NCBI GenBank assembly: GCA_043802345.1
Contig: JAZDLC010000132.1
Span: 1-15,122 of the forward strand
Length of the DNA: 15,122 bases
Direction of reading: 5' to 3'
Source: JAZDLC01 sp043802345
Lineage (GTDB): Bacteria; Planctomycetota; B15-G4; JADJEK01
A model generated the notes under the pieces. The model was given only the letters and a program-made list of their open reading frames with translations, was not told where the DNA came from and searched no databases. How positions within the stretch are numbered: the stretch's first letter is position 1; the number at the start of each line of letters is the position of its first letter. Both the position numbers and the translations under genes were made by a program. Positions 1-7,777 of the stretch are shown here, piece after piece.

Positions 1-110
1 GCGGATCGAGCCGGATCGGTCGGAGGGGGAAGGAGAGTGCGCCAGCGGTTCGCTCCGGAGCGGACAGGACAGTATTCTGGGGGGATCCTACGAAAGACTG
101 GAAGGCAGCC

Positions 111-671
111 ATGGTCTACATTTCCCTCGACGTGGAAGCGAGCGGTCCGCTTCCCTGCTTCTTCGACCTGCTCTCGATCGGCGCCGTCGCGTTGACGATG
201 TTTGACGGACAGGTCCTCGAGCTGGACGACCCGTTCTACGTCGAGCTGAAGCCGTATCACGGCACCGCCGATCCCGGCGCGATGGCGGTGCATGGCCTCG
301 ATCCGGAGCGGCTGGCGCGGGAGGGGAAGGACCTGGAGACCGCCGCCAGGGAGCTTCGCGACTGGGTTCACCGGGTTTCCAGTGACGAGGATCCGCCGGT
401 GTTCGTGGGGTACTGCGCGAACTTCGACTGGGCCTACATCAACGATCTGTTCCACCGCGCTGGAATGGAGAACCCATTCGGGTACAAGGCTCTCGATCTC
501 CGCTCGCTGGCGCTGGGTCTGCTCGGTCTGGGCTGGGAGGAGCTCCGGCAGGAGCAGATTCTGCCGCTCTTGGGCCTCGACCCGCTGGCGCCGGAAGTTG
601 CCCACAACGCCCTGGCGGATGCGCGCCACCAGGCGCGGATGCTGATCCGTTTGTTGGAACGATGCCGGTGA
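111..671 (+). CDS. DEDDh-family 3'-5' exonuclease (RNase T / DnaQ epsilon-like)
   Basis: 186-residue single-domain exonuclease of the DnaQ/RNase T superfamily, expected to remove nucleotides from DNA or RNA 3' ends using two metal ions. Exo I is the segment SLDVEASG with D7 and E9, Exo II is YCANFDWAYI with D106, and Exo III is HNALADARH with H165 and D170. The full DEDDh catalytic set is therefore present. The start ATG at 111 has a GGAAGG ribosome binding site about 5 bases upstream. It lacks polymerase, helicase or UvrC/GIY-YIG fusions, so it is a stand-alone proofreading, RNA-trimming or oligoribonuclease-like enzyme. The substrate cannot be decided from sequence alone. The CHAD gene follows in the same direction. 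Family assignment is secure, specific function is not. Confidence 0.88.
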   Translation: MVYISLDVEASGPLPCFFDLLSIGAVALTMFDGQVLELDDPFYVELKPYHGTADPGAMAVHGLDPERLAREGKDLETAARELRDWVHRVSSDEDPPVFVGYCANFDWAYINDLFHRAGMENPFGYKALDLRSLALGLLGLGWEELRQEQILPLLGLDPLAPEVAHNALADARHQARMLIRLLERCR

Positions 672-826
672 GAAAAGAGGGCGATTCAGCGTCTTCTTTC
701 TCAGATCTTCACGGTGATTGCGCAAACTCTTGGGGTGTTTCCGCCCGAATGAGGCCGCACGGACGAATGTCGGCATCGAGAGGGAATGCGGGAGTAACAT
801 GTTCAGCCCCCAGGCTGGAGCCGAGA

Positions 827-2410
827 TTGCAGAAAAAGGGTGAAGTTGGATACGTCATCAACTCCGACGGGGCTGCCCGCGGGATCTTTGACGCCCTGTC
901 CGGCCGGTTCACCTGCCGCGAGGAACCGGGGACCCGACTGCGCGTGACCTACCTGGACACGTTCGACTGGAGCCTGCGGCGCGCTGGCCTCGCTCTCTGC
1001 GGCGTGGATTCGCCATCCGGCGTATTGCTGACGCTCGATTCCCTCGAGGGTGGAGACGCCCGCATCGCTCGCATGGCGCGGTTGCCGTCCTTCGCGTGGG
1101 ACCTGCCGGCCGGGGAAGTCCGGGACCGGCTCGAACCGGTGATCACGGTGCGCCGGCTGTTCAAGGTGCTCAAGGTGGGGTACGCCGAACCGACTCTGAG
1201 GATCATGGGAAAGCGCGAGAAGACCGTCGCCCGGGTCGTCGTCGAGCGGTCCCGGCCAGGCGGCGGCGACGGACCGATCTGCCGCAAGCTGCCGCTCCGG
1301 CTGGTGCTGGTCCCCGTGCGGGGATACGAGAAATCGATGCGGCAGGTGACCCTCTTCTTCCAGCAGGAGCTGGGGATGGAGAGCTTCGCGGCCGGCCATC
1401 CCCTGGTGATGGTCGCGCCGGAGGCCGCGGAGCTGGAAGCGATCTCCGGCCCTCTGCTGATTCCGTTGGAGCGCTCCATGCGCACGGACGAGGCGTCGAA
1501 GCGGGTGTTTCAGCATTTGCTGCAGAGCCTCGTCCGCTACGAGGGAGGAACCCGGAAGGATCTCGACTCCGAGTTTCTTCACGCCTTCCGGGTCGCAGTG
1601 CGGCGCACCCGGGCCGGGCTCGCTCGTGTGAACGGCGTCTTCAGCGAGGCGACGCTGAAACGGTACAGCAGGGACTTCTCCTGGCTCGGCATGGTGACCA
1701 GCCGGGTGCGTGATCTGGATGTCTATCTGCTGAAGATGCCGGAGTTCAAGAAGTCGGTCCCAAAGGAGATCCGGGCCGACCTGAAGCCGCTCAAGAAGGT
1801 GTTGCAGCAGCGCAGGAACAGGGAGTTCCGCAAGGTGGTCCGGGCCCTCGCCACGGCGCGGTACGAGCGTCTCAAGTCCTCCTGGACCGAGTTTCTCGAG
1901 AAGCCGGTCCCCGAGCAGACGCAGCTCAAGGACGCGACCCGTCCGGTAGGGCAGGTCGCCTCGGAACGGATCTGGAAGATCTACAAGCGGGTCCTAGGGA
2001 GGGGTGGAAGAATCACTCCCGAAAGCCCCGCCATCGAGCTGCACCGCCTGCGGCTCGACGCCAAGAAGCTGCGCTACCTGATGGAGTTCTTCCGTGCCCT
2101 GTATGACGAGGAGGAGGTCGCGAGACTGATTCTCTCGATGAAATCCCTGCAGGACAATCTAGGCGACTTCAACGACCTGGAGGTTCAGCAGCTTGCGCTC
2201 CGTGGCATCGCGGAGGAACTCACGGTCAAACGGCGGGAGACCGCCCGGACGCTGATGGCCATGGGGCGGCTGATCGAGAGGCTGGAGAGGCGTCACTCCC
2301 TGGAGCGGGATCGCTTCGCTCTGGAGTTCGAGCAGTTCAGTTGTCCCGAGATGGTGAAACTGGCGAAGCGGCTCTTCGGACGAGGAGCGGAGGCGAGGAG
2401 GCGCTCTTGA
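827..2410 (+). CDS. CYTH-like / CHAD domain protein (polyphosphate-associated family)
   Basis: About 527 residues from the proposed TTG start. The N-terminal ~200 residues look CYTH-like (YLDTFDW at residue 42 followed by an RRAGL segment, as in the tunnel fold that binds triphosphate). The C-terminal ~280 residues form a CHAD helical domain with its conserved basic/His segments: HAFRVAVRRTR from H252, HRLRLDAKKLRY from H406 and LQDNLGDFND from L441. CHAD domains are known to bind inorganic polyphosphate and target polyphosphate granules. Start choice: the frame is open from an ATG at 662 that overlaps the exonuclease stop. However, 662-826 has A/T-rich third positions unlike the rest and encodes nothing conserved, while the TTG at 827 has GGAG six bases upstream. 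ATGs at 749 and 767 are alternatives. The 3' end overlaps the ParA start by four bases, implying translational coupling. Confidence 0.85.
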   Translation: MQKKGEVGYVINSDGAARGIFDALSGRFTCREEPGTRLRVTYLDTFDWSLRRAGLALCGVDSPSGVLLTLDSLEGGDARIARMARLPSFAWDLPAGEVRDRLEPVITVRRLFKVLKVGYAEPTLRIMGKREKTVARVVVERSRPGGGDGPICRKLPLRLVLVPVRGYEKSMRQVTLFFQQELGMESFAAGHPLVMVAPEAAELEAISGPLLIPLERSMRTDEASKRVFQHLLQSLVRYEGGTRKDLDSEFLHAFRVAVRRTRAGLARVNGVFSEATLKRYSRDFSWLGMVTSRVRDLDVYLLKMPEFKKSVPKEIRADLKPLKKVLQQRRNREFRKVVRALATARYERLKSSWTEFLEKPVPEQTQLKDATRPVGQVASERIWKIYKRVLGRGGRITPESPAIELHRLRLDAKKLRYLMEFFRALYDEEEVARLILSMKSLQDNLGDFNDLEVQQLALRGIAEELTVKRRETARTLMAMGRLIERLERRHSLERDRFALEFEQFSCPEMVKLAKRLFGRGAEARRRS

Positions 2411-3159
2411 AGGTTCTCGCCTGCTACAACATCAAGGGGGGAGTCGGCAAGACGGCCGCCGCGGTCAACCTGGCCTACCTCGCGGCTGCCGAGGGCCGGC
2501 GCTGTCTCCTGGTTGACCTCGATCCCCAGGGGGCAGCCACCTTCTACTGCCGCGTCAAGCCGAAGGTGAAAGGGGGCGGGCGCAAGCTCATCAAGGGGAA
2601 GCGGACCCTCGGCCGCTGGATCCGGGGTACCGATTTCGAGAACCTCGATCTCCTGCCGGCTGACTTCTCCTACCGGAACCTGGACCTGTTCCTCGATCAG
2701 ACGAAGCGGCCCACACGGCGGATCCGCAAGCTGCTCCGCTCCCTGGCGGAGGAATACGAAGTGGTCTACATCGACTGCGCGCCGAGCATTTCGCTCGTGT
2801 CCGAGAGTGTCTTCCACGCCTCCGACGCGCTGCTGGTTCCGACCATCCCGACGCCCTTGTCGCTCAACACGCTGGAGCAACTGGTGCGGCACCTCCACCG
2901 CGAGGAGCTGGACTGGCTGCCCGTGCTCCCCTTCTTCAGCATGGTCGATCTGCGCAAGGGGCTGCACCAGCAGACCATCGCCGAGTCGAGTTCCGGGCCG
3001 CCCCCGTTCCTCGAGACGCGGATTCCGTACTCCAGCCTGGTGGAGCAGATGGGCACCCGCTGCGCGCCCCTCCCCAGCTACGCTCCCCTGTCCATGCCGG
3101 CACAAGCCTTCCTGAAGCTGCATCACGAGATCATGGCCCGGCTCGAGGGTGGGAACTGA
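2407..3159 (+). CDS. ParA/MinD-type deviant Walker ATPase, orphan
   Basis: About 250 residues. Deviant Walker A KGGVGKT (K10 signature lysine, K15, T16), Walker A' with D37 in LLVDLDPQG, and Walker B with D123 in VVYIDCAPS identify a ParA-family ATPase. Such ATPases dimerise on ATP, bind nucleoid DNA nonspecifically and position a cargo that carries the ATPase activator. No ParB gene and no parS-like repeats are visible, so it is not an ordinary chromosome partition pair. The start is taken as TTG at 2407, just ahead of the conserved beta strand, with GAGGAGG about 6 bases upstream. This start overlaps the CHAD stop in the four bases TTGA. An upstream in-frame ATG at 2341 lies inside the CHAD gene and would add unconserved residues. 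A CHAD-linked cargo role is inference. Confidence 0.9.
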   Translation: MKVLACYNIKGGVGKTAAAVNLAYLAAAEGRRCLLVDLDPQGAATFYCRVKPKVKGGGRKLIKGKRTLGRWIRGTDFENLDLLPADFSYRNLDLFLDQTKRPTRRIRKLLRSLAEEYEVVYIDCAPSISLVSESVFHASDALLVPTIPTPLSLNTLEQLVRHLHREELDWLPVLPFFSMVDLRKGLHQQTIAESSSGPPPFLETRIPYSSLVEQMGTRCAPLPSYAPLSMPAQAFLKLHHEIMARLEGGN

Positions 3160-3167
3160 ACCGGGTT

Positions 3168-3190
3168 GGTCTCAACAGACTGTAGAGACC
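3168..3190 (+). terminator. Weak hairpin after the ParA gene
   Basis: GGTCTC (3168-3173) can pair with GAGACC (3185-3190) across an 11-base loop, starting 8 bases after the ParA stop codon. Overlapping CCGGGT/ACCCGG arms give an alternative pairing. There is no T-tract, so it is at best a Rho-type end or an mRNA-stabilising hairpin. Confidence 0.25.
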
Positions 3191-3351
3191 CGGCTCAGAA
3201 CGCCCGGATCGGGCCGGGAATCGCGCTCGTGATCAGCATCAGGTATCGTATTCGGGAAGGTCTCGTTGCGTCACATCTCGAGAAGCCGCCTCCGGCGGGA
3301 GTCGACGGCGGGATGACCGTTCCTTTCGAGGTGTTCAAGGGAGAGAAATTC

Positions 3352-3699
3352 ATGAAGACGAAGCTCTGTCTGCTGGCACTGATCGCCATCCTCCTGCCTC
3401 TCGCCCTCGGCCGCAGCTCCGCACCCGGGGAGGACTCAGCCTCCGGGTTCATCGTGCGTGGCACCGTCGTCTCGGAGTCCAACCTCAGGAACCGCACTGA
3501 GAACATCCCCAACAAGTGGCTGCTGGACATCTCCGGCAGTGGGACCAGTGACCTGGTGCTCTTCAGTACCGAGCGGGACGAGGCCGGCAGCGAGTTCGTC
3601 CAGTCCGGAATGCGGGTCGAAGCGGAGATCCGATTGAAGCGGTGGAAGCCGCGGGAGTACGAACTGGTTCGCTGGATCCGATTCGGGCAGCTTCCCTGA
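3352..3699 (+). CDS. Small secreted protein of unknown function
   Basis: 115 residues. The start ATG at 3352 has GGGAGAG about 7 bases upstream and opens a clear Sec signal peptide (MKTK, then a Leu/Ile/Ala-rich core ending near LALG). The frame is open further upstream to 3166, but that stretch has no signal or conserved features. The mature part of about 90 residues is rich in beta-strand-like segments (FIVRGTVV, KWLLDISG, DLVLFS, RVEAEIRLKRW) and could be a small OB-fold-like or beta-barrel periplasmic domain. I do not recognise a family. It lies 192 bases after the ParA gene and is convergent with the isomerase gene, whose end is only 10 bases away, so no separate terminator is visible between them. 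Confidence 0.7.
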   Translation: MKTKLCLLALIAILLPLALGRSSAPGEDSASGFIVRGTVVSESNLRNRTENIPNKWLLDISGSGTSDLVLFSTERDEAGSEFVQSGMRVEAEIRLKRWKPREYELVRWIRFGQLP

Positions 3700-3709
3700 G
3701 GCAGGCCTC

Positions 3710-4600
3710 TCAGGCCTCCGCCCACTGGCGTTTCAGGAATTTCACCGCCTTCGGAATCTCGACCAGCGGGTCGCCGTCGCAGCCGCACTCGAGGCTGCAG
3801 TAGTCCGAGAACCCGATCTCCTTGAGGCCGCGGAAACCGTCGACGAAGCTGCGATCGTCCTGGCCGGGCAGCACGCGGCGCCCGGAAGCCAGGTGTACGT
3901 GGTGCAGGGCGGCACCGGCCGACAGGAAGGCGCCGCGATCCGACGTTTCCTCGATGTTCATGTGGAAGAAATCACCCATCACCGCCACGCCTTGCGAGCC
4001 GGCATCCCGGGCGATGGCGGCGGCATCGGCCAGCAATCGCAGGAAGTAGCATTCTCCCCGATTCAGCGGCTCGAGGAGGATCCGCGTGCCGTTCTCGAGG
4101 GCGACGTCGCCCAGTTCCTTCAGCGCTTCGACCAGGATCGGTCGCGCCTGCTCGCAGGAGAGTTCGGTTTGGCCGTGGAAGGCGGGCACGACGATCAGAC
4201 CGGTCGAACCCAGCTCGCCCGCGGCCTTCAAGAGTTCCTTGATGGTCGTGGCCGCCAGTTCGCGCTGAGCCTTGTCATGGGAAATCAGACACCCCTTGAA
4301 CCCGGCGCAAACCGCGCTCACCTTCACCTTGCCGTCCGCCAGCGCCGTCCGGTACTCGTCGATGCGGCCGGGAAGTCCGCCGCCGGACGGCTCGATCGCT
4401 GAGAATCCCCACTCCGCCATCCGGTCGATCTTCTCGGCCAGCGTCGCGCCCGGGATCCGCCCCTCCTGGGAAGACAGCTTCAACACGGTGCCCTCCTCGC
4501 GGGCCGTGGCGCCGGCGCTCGGGAGCGCTTCCGTTCCAAGGGTGGCCGCCACACCCGTCAGGGCCGCGACCTGGCAGAACTCACGTCGGCTCGGTGCCAT
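3710..4600 (-). CDS. Tat-exported sugar phosphate isomerase/epimerase-like TIM barrel protein
   Basis: 296 residues of the xylose-isomerase-like TIM barrel superfamily (AP endonuclease 2 fold), close to hydroxypyruvate isomerase or tagatose/psicose epimerase-like proteins. Probable metal ligands and catalytic residues are E177 in LLEPLNR, D210 and H213 in GDFFHMN, H236 in HHVHLAS and E271 in SLECG. The N-terminus is a twin-arginine signal (SRREF at residues 4-8, then VAALTGVAATLG), so the folded enzyme probably acts in the periplasm. The ATG at 4600 puts the Tat motif right at the N-terminus and has GAGGTAG upstream. An upstream in-frame start at 4639 would bury the signal. It appears monocistronic. 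The substrate is unknown, because annotated functions within this superfamily are unreliable. Confidence 0.85.
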   Translation of the reverse strand: MAPSRREFCQVAALTGVAATLGTEALPSAGATAREEGTVLKLSSQEGRIPGATLAEKIDRMAEWGFSAIEPSGGGLPGRIDEYRTALADGKVKVSAVCAGFKGCLISHDKAQRELAATTIKELLKAAGELGSTGLIVVPAFHGQTELSCEQARPILVEALKELGDVALENGTRILLEPLNRGECYFLRLLADAAAIARDAGSQGVAVMGDFFHMNIEETSDRGAFLSAGAALHHVHLASGRRVLPGQDDRSFVDGFRGLKEIGFSDYCSLECGCDGDPLVEIPKAVKFLKRQWAEA

Positions 4601-4930
4601 GCTCTCTACCTCATCATTGGATGACAAACTCACGATCACGCGGCCGGGAATCCGCCCCGGCCGTGCGCAGGCGATCGTAGCAGGACCGGCGCGGAATTCA
4701 GCGGTTGATCATGGCGGAGTTCCCCGCGCCGACGTCCTCGTTGCTGACGGCGATCAGCATCCGCGCCCGTACCTTGACACGTGGATGCGGGAGGTGCCGC
4801 CGCGAGTCGGGAGTCCGAAGTCAGGTGTCGGAGCCTTGCTCTGCCCCGCTGTCGCTTCGTCCGGCGTGGTGCGCCGGACGTCATGCGTTCGTATCACATG
4901 CTCACCGGGAGCTGAACTCCAGACGGGCTG
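4601..4930. other. 330-base intergenic region with two hairpins and a possible gene tail
   Basis: This lies between two minus-strand genes. It holds a 9-bp perfect hairpin CGTCCGGCG (4858-4866) / CGCCGGACG (4872-4880) downstream of the DUF2934 gene. A second hairpin of 8 bp is CGGCCGGG (4641-4648) / CCCGGCCG (4656-4663), just upstream of the isomerase gene. Neither has a T-tract. On the minus strand, 4818-4698 reads as a short open stretch ending VSNEDVGAGNSAMINR-stop, which looks protein-like, but its frame is closed upstream by a TGA. It may be the decayed 3' end of a gene. I see no confident promoter. Confidence 0.35.
4858..4880 (-). terminator. GC-rich hairpin downstream of the DUF2934 gene
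   Basis: Perfect 9-bp stem (CGTCCGGCG / CGCCGGACG) with a 5-base loop, 51 bases beyond the stop codon of the minus-strand DUF2934 gene. No run of T follows, so intrinsic termination is uncertain. Confidence 0.35.
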
Positions 4931-5164
4931 CTAGGCTGGACACTTCCCCTGGAGCTCTTGCTTCAATTCCTGCTCGGCTTGATACCAGTTCTCCTGGCAG
5001 TGGCCTGGCTGGCGACCTTTCCTCACGTAGATTTCGTACGCCCGCCGGGCGACCTCATCGTGCGAGGGGCACGAAAGCGTGGCCGAACTGGTTCGTTGAC
5101 GGGCCTGCTCTTGTTGCGGGGTGGTGGTGCCCACTGATCTCGGTTGAATCTTGGTCTGTTTCAT
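4931..5164 (-). CDS. DUF2934 domain protein
   Basis: 77 residues. The C-terminal half carries the DUF2934 pattern (DEVARRAYEIYVRKG, then QPGH, then NWYQAEQEL), roughly residues 35-70. This short helical domain is common in acidobacteria, nitrospirae and proteobacteria and has no established function. The N-terminal 30 residues are Gln/Thr/Ser-rich and probably disordered. The ATG at 5164 is chosen because GAGAGGTAG lies just upstream; an in-frame start at 5197 would add 11 residues without support. It is transcribed divergently from kup across a 327-base spacer. Confidence 0.8.
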   Translation of the reverse strand: MKQTKIQPRSVGTTTPQQEQARQRTSSATLSCPSHDEVARRAYEIYVRKGRQPGHCQENWYQAEQELKQELQGKCPA

Positions 5165-5491
5165 GACATCTACCTCTCGTGTTGAGGCGTGAACCATCGC
5201 TCACGCCCGTTTGCAGGGCAAGTGAAATCTCGCCTGCGGTCCCGAAGTCGACGCGCAATGCCCTCTCAGCCGCAGAGTTTCGTTGGCTGATGATCTGAGC
5301 GATCACTATCCTCCGGTGGCATATGGACCCATGACCGAATCGAGTCCATTATGAGGACTAGAGGCGAGGTGGAGGCCGCAGTCTGTTCGGGGATGAGCCG
5401 CTTCGAGCAGGAGTACATGGGACGCTGGCCCAACAATATTCACTCTCACTTGATCCGCCACGCAGGGCGTGGAGACCGCTCGAGATGAGAG
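5165..5491. other. Divergent intergenic region between the DUF2934 gene and kup
   Basis: 327 bases that should hold promoters for both flanking genes. The best plus-strand candidate I can see is TTGGCT (5283-5288) with an 18-base spacer to TATCCT (5307-5312), 4/6 matches in each box, giving kup a leader of about 170 bases. I looked for a c-di-AMP (ydaO-type) or other riboswitch ahead of kup and recognise none. No direct repeats or long inverted repeats are evident. Confidence 0.3.
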
Positions 5492-7423
5492 ATGGCAATG
5501 GGTGGGAATGACCAGCCCAGATCGGAGAAGCTCGAGAATCCGCAAGGAGGACCGTCGGGTTCGACACGCCTTTCGCTTCTGACCCTGGGCGCCCTGGGGA
5601 TCGTCTACGGCGACATCGGGACCAGTCCGCTCTACGCGATGCGGGCCTGCTTTCAAGGTGCGCACGGCATCCCGGTGTCGCAAGACAACGTCCTGGGCGT
5701 GCTGTCGCTCATTTTCTGGTCCCTGGTCGTCGTGGTCTCGGTCAAGTATCTGATGCTGGTGATGCGGGCGGACAACCAGGGCGAGGGCGGCGTGCTGGCG
5801 CTCATGGTCCTGAGCTTCACCAGGGGCGGCATCGAGGGCTCCAGGTCGGCGAAGTGGATCCTGCCGGCCGGATTGCTGGGAGCGTCCTTCCTCTACGGGG
5901 ACGGCGTCATCACTCCGGCCATCTCGGTTCTGAGCGCGGTGGAGGGATTGGAACTCTCGGTCAACCGCCTTGCCCCGTACGTGGCGCCGATCACACTGGT
6001 CATCCTCGTGGTGCTCTTCGCGGTTCAGCGCCTGGGCACCGGCAGGATCGGCCGCGTCTCCGGACCGGTCATGCTGGTCTGGTTCGTGACCATCGGTCTC
6101 CTGGGCGCGTGCAGCGTCGCCCGGACGCCTGGCGTGCTCTGCGCCATGAATCCAGCCTGTGCCGTGGGGTTCTTGATCCATGACGGTTGGAGAGCGGCCG
6201 TCATCCTCAGCGCCGTCTTCCTGGTGGTGACCGGTGCCGAGGCGCTGTACGCCGACATGGGACACTTCGGGGAGCGGCCCATTCGGCTCGCCTGGTTCAC
6301 GGTGGTCCTGCCCGCCCTTCTACTGAACTACTTCGGCCAGGGCGCCTTGCTCCTTTCGGAGCCTTTGGCCGTGGAGAATCCCTTCTATCGACTGTCCCCC
6401 GGTTGGGGCATCTACCCCCTGATCGGGCTCTCGACCCTGGCTGCGGTGATTGCATCCCAAGCCGTGATTTCGGGAGTCTTCTCCTTGACCCGCCAGGCGG
6501 TGCAGCTCGACTACCTGCCGCGCATGGAGATCGTGCACACCTCCACGGGACAGCCGGGTCAGGTCTACGCCCCCTCCGTCAACTGGATCATGTTGATCAC
6601 GACGATCGGTCTGGTCCTGGGTTTTCGATCCTCGAGCGGCCTGGCCGCCGCCTACGGCATCGCCGTCTCCGCGACCATGGTGATCACCACCGTGTTGGCA
6701 AGTTCCGTGGCGGTCCATCGTTGGTCGTGGACTTCGTGGAAGATCGCGATCGTCTTCATACCCCTGCTTTTCATGGACACGGCCTTCTTCTCCGCCAACC
6801 TCGCCAAGCTGCTGCATGGCGGCTGGTTTCCCCTGGCGGCCGCCGGCCTGGTGTACCTCGTGATGTCCACCTGGTGGCAAGGCCGGCGTCAGGTCATGGA
6901 CCGCCTGCGCGAGGCAGGGACCACAGTAGAGTCGTTTCTTGAACGCCTCGAGCGGGAAGGAACCGTCCGCGTGCCGGGGACCGCGGTCTACTTGGCCAAG
7001 AACGCCCGCGACATTCCCCCCGCCCTGCTCCACAACGTGCGCCACTACGGGGTGATCCACGAAAACGTCGTCCTCTTGACGGTGAAGACCCTGGAGGTCC
7101 CCTTCGTGCGGGAGGAAGAGCGGGTCGAAGTGTCGGAGCCGGCGGGAGGGCTTGCCCGGGTGATCGCCCGCTACGGCTTCAAGGAAACGCCGGACCTATC
7201 CACCCTTCTCCGGAAGGGCCCCCTGCCGGGAAGGGCGCTCGACCCGACATCGACTCCCTTCTTCCTGAGCCGCATCCGGGTGATCGTGGGCCGAAGACCC
7301 GGCCTGGTGTTGTGGCGCAAGGAGCTCTTCATCTTCCTCAGGCGTTTCAAGAAGCACACGACCTTGTTTTTCAGGATACCCCCTGAACAAGTGATCGAGG
7401 TGGGAATCGAAGTCGAGCTGTGA
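5492..7423 (+). CDS. kup: Kup-family K+ uptake permease
   Basis: 643 residues, the normal size for Kup/HAK/KT transporters, which import K+ (usually with H+) across the inner membrane. The signature GDIGTSPLYA starts at G40 in the first membrane helix. GDGVITPAISVLSAVEGL and TGAEALYADMGHFG follow, then about 12 hydrophobic helices to roughly residue 460 and a hydrophilic cytoplasmic C-terminal domain with the family's NVVLLTVKT strand. The ATG at 5492 and the ATG at 5498 are both possible starts; neither has a strong Shine-Dalgarno (GAGATGAGAG is nearest). The gene is intact. Its stop is followed within a few bases by a truncated MacB-like fragment on the other strand, so the 3' flank has been rearranged. 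It is divergent from the DUF2934 gene. Confidence 0.95.
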   Translation: MAMGGNDQPRSEKLENPQGGPSGSTRLSLLTLGALGIVYGDIGTSPLYAMRACFQGAHGIPVSQDNVLGVLSLIFWSLVVVVSVKYLMLVMRADNQGEGGVLALMVLSFTRGGIEGSRSAKWILPAGLLGASFLYGDGVITPAISVLSAVEGLELSVNRLAPYVAPITLVILVVLFAVQRLGTGRIGRVSGPVMLVWFVTIGLLGACSVARTPGVLCAMNPACAVGFLIHDGWRAAVILSAVFLVVTGAEALYADMGHFGERPIRLAWFTVVLPALLLNYFGQGALLLSEPLAVENPFYRLSPGWGIYPLIGLSTLAAVIASQAVISGVFSLTRQAVQLDYLPRMEIVHTSTGQPGQVYAPSVNWIMLITTIGLVLGFRSSSGLAAAYGIAVSATMVITTVLASSVAVHRWSWTSWKIAIVFIPLLFMDTAFFSANLAKLLHGGWFPLAAAGLVYLVMSTWWQGRRQVMDRLREAGTTVESFLERLEREGTVRVPGTAVYLAKNARDIPPALLHNVRHYGVIHENVVLLTVKTLEVPFVREEERVEVSEPAGGLARVIARYGFKETPDLSTLLRKGPLPGRALDPTSTPFFLSRIRVIVGRRPGLVLWRKELFIFLRRFKKHTTLFFRIPPEQVIEVGIEVEL

Positions 7424-7432
7424 GCTGCCGTC

Positions 7433-7545
7433 TGCCCGATGACGCAGACCCGGTTGCCGTTTCTCACGTCGCGAGTGGTACACGGCTCCCCTCCCGCCAG
7501 ATCGGTCCACTCGCGCACCTCGAGATAGGCCGTCGTGGTGCCGAC
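7433..7545 (-). pseudogene. MacB-like ABC transporter permease fragment
   Basis: On the minus strand this reads GTTTAYLEVREW, then DLAGGEPCTTRDVRNG and NRVCVIGQT. This matches the periplasmic domain pattern of MacB-type ABC permeases (GxxPxYLEVRxW..xGR.FTxxDVRxGxRVCVLGQT). The usual continuation (VxxLFG...PIG) is missing: after GQT the frame runs into sequence antisense to kup. Upstream the similarity also stops near 7545. This is a remnant of about 37 codons of a gene that is normally about 400 or more, cut off within roughly 10 bases of the kup stop codon. Intact homologues work in tripartite macrolide or lipoprotein export. The match is by pattern recognition only. Confidence 0.6.
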
Positions 7546-7777
7546 AGGGCCTGGCGGACGAGAAACCGCTCGCCGATCAGGTCGGCGTGCTCTGATCTCC
7601 TCGTCTCTCCCAACCAGAGGGCCGCCGAGCTGTTCGCGGCGAACGCCGCGCGGACGGGACCTCCGCGGCCTTGCTCGAGCCCCCCGCAGTTCATCGCCCT
7701 GCTGTCCGCCCTGGTGCCGGCGCCAGCAGCGCCTGGTACGTCCGAAAGGAGATCGACGTCGACTTCGCCGACCCGAC
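7546..7777. other. Non-coding or decayed spacer in the remnant region
   Basis: About 230 bases between the MacB-like and permease remnants. All frames are short and none gives a recognisable domain. One plus-strand segment (SSAWYVRKEIDVDFADP, about 7725-7777) looks protein-like but matches nothing I recognise. It is likely decayed gene sequence. Confidence 0.35.

Noticed and set aside
2407..3159. Chromosome or plasmid partition locus (ParA with ParB/parS), suggesting a plasmid
   Set aside because: No ParB gene, no iterons or parS-like inverted repeats and no replication gene are seen nearby.
5165..5491. Possible c-di-AMP riboswitch in the kup leader
   Set aside because: I could not find the expected conserved junction segments or a convincing multi-helix fold, so I do not call it.
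5306..6265. Minus-strand open frame of 319 codons overlapping the kup start
   Set aside because: Antisense to kup conserved motifs, with His/Asp/Gln/Arg-rich shadow composition.
7725..7777. Plus-strand peptide SSAWYVRKEIDVDFADP as another gene remnant
   Set aside because: It looks protein-like but I recognise no family and the open stretch is too short to support a call.
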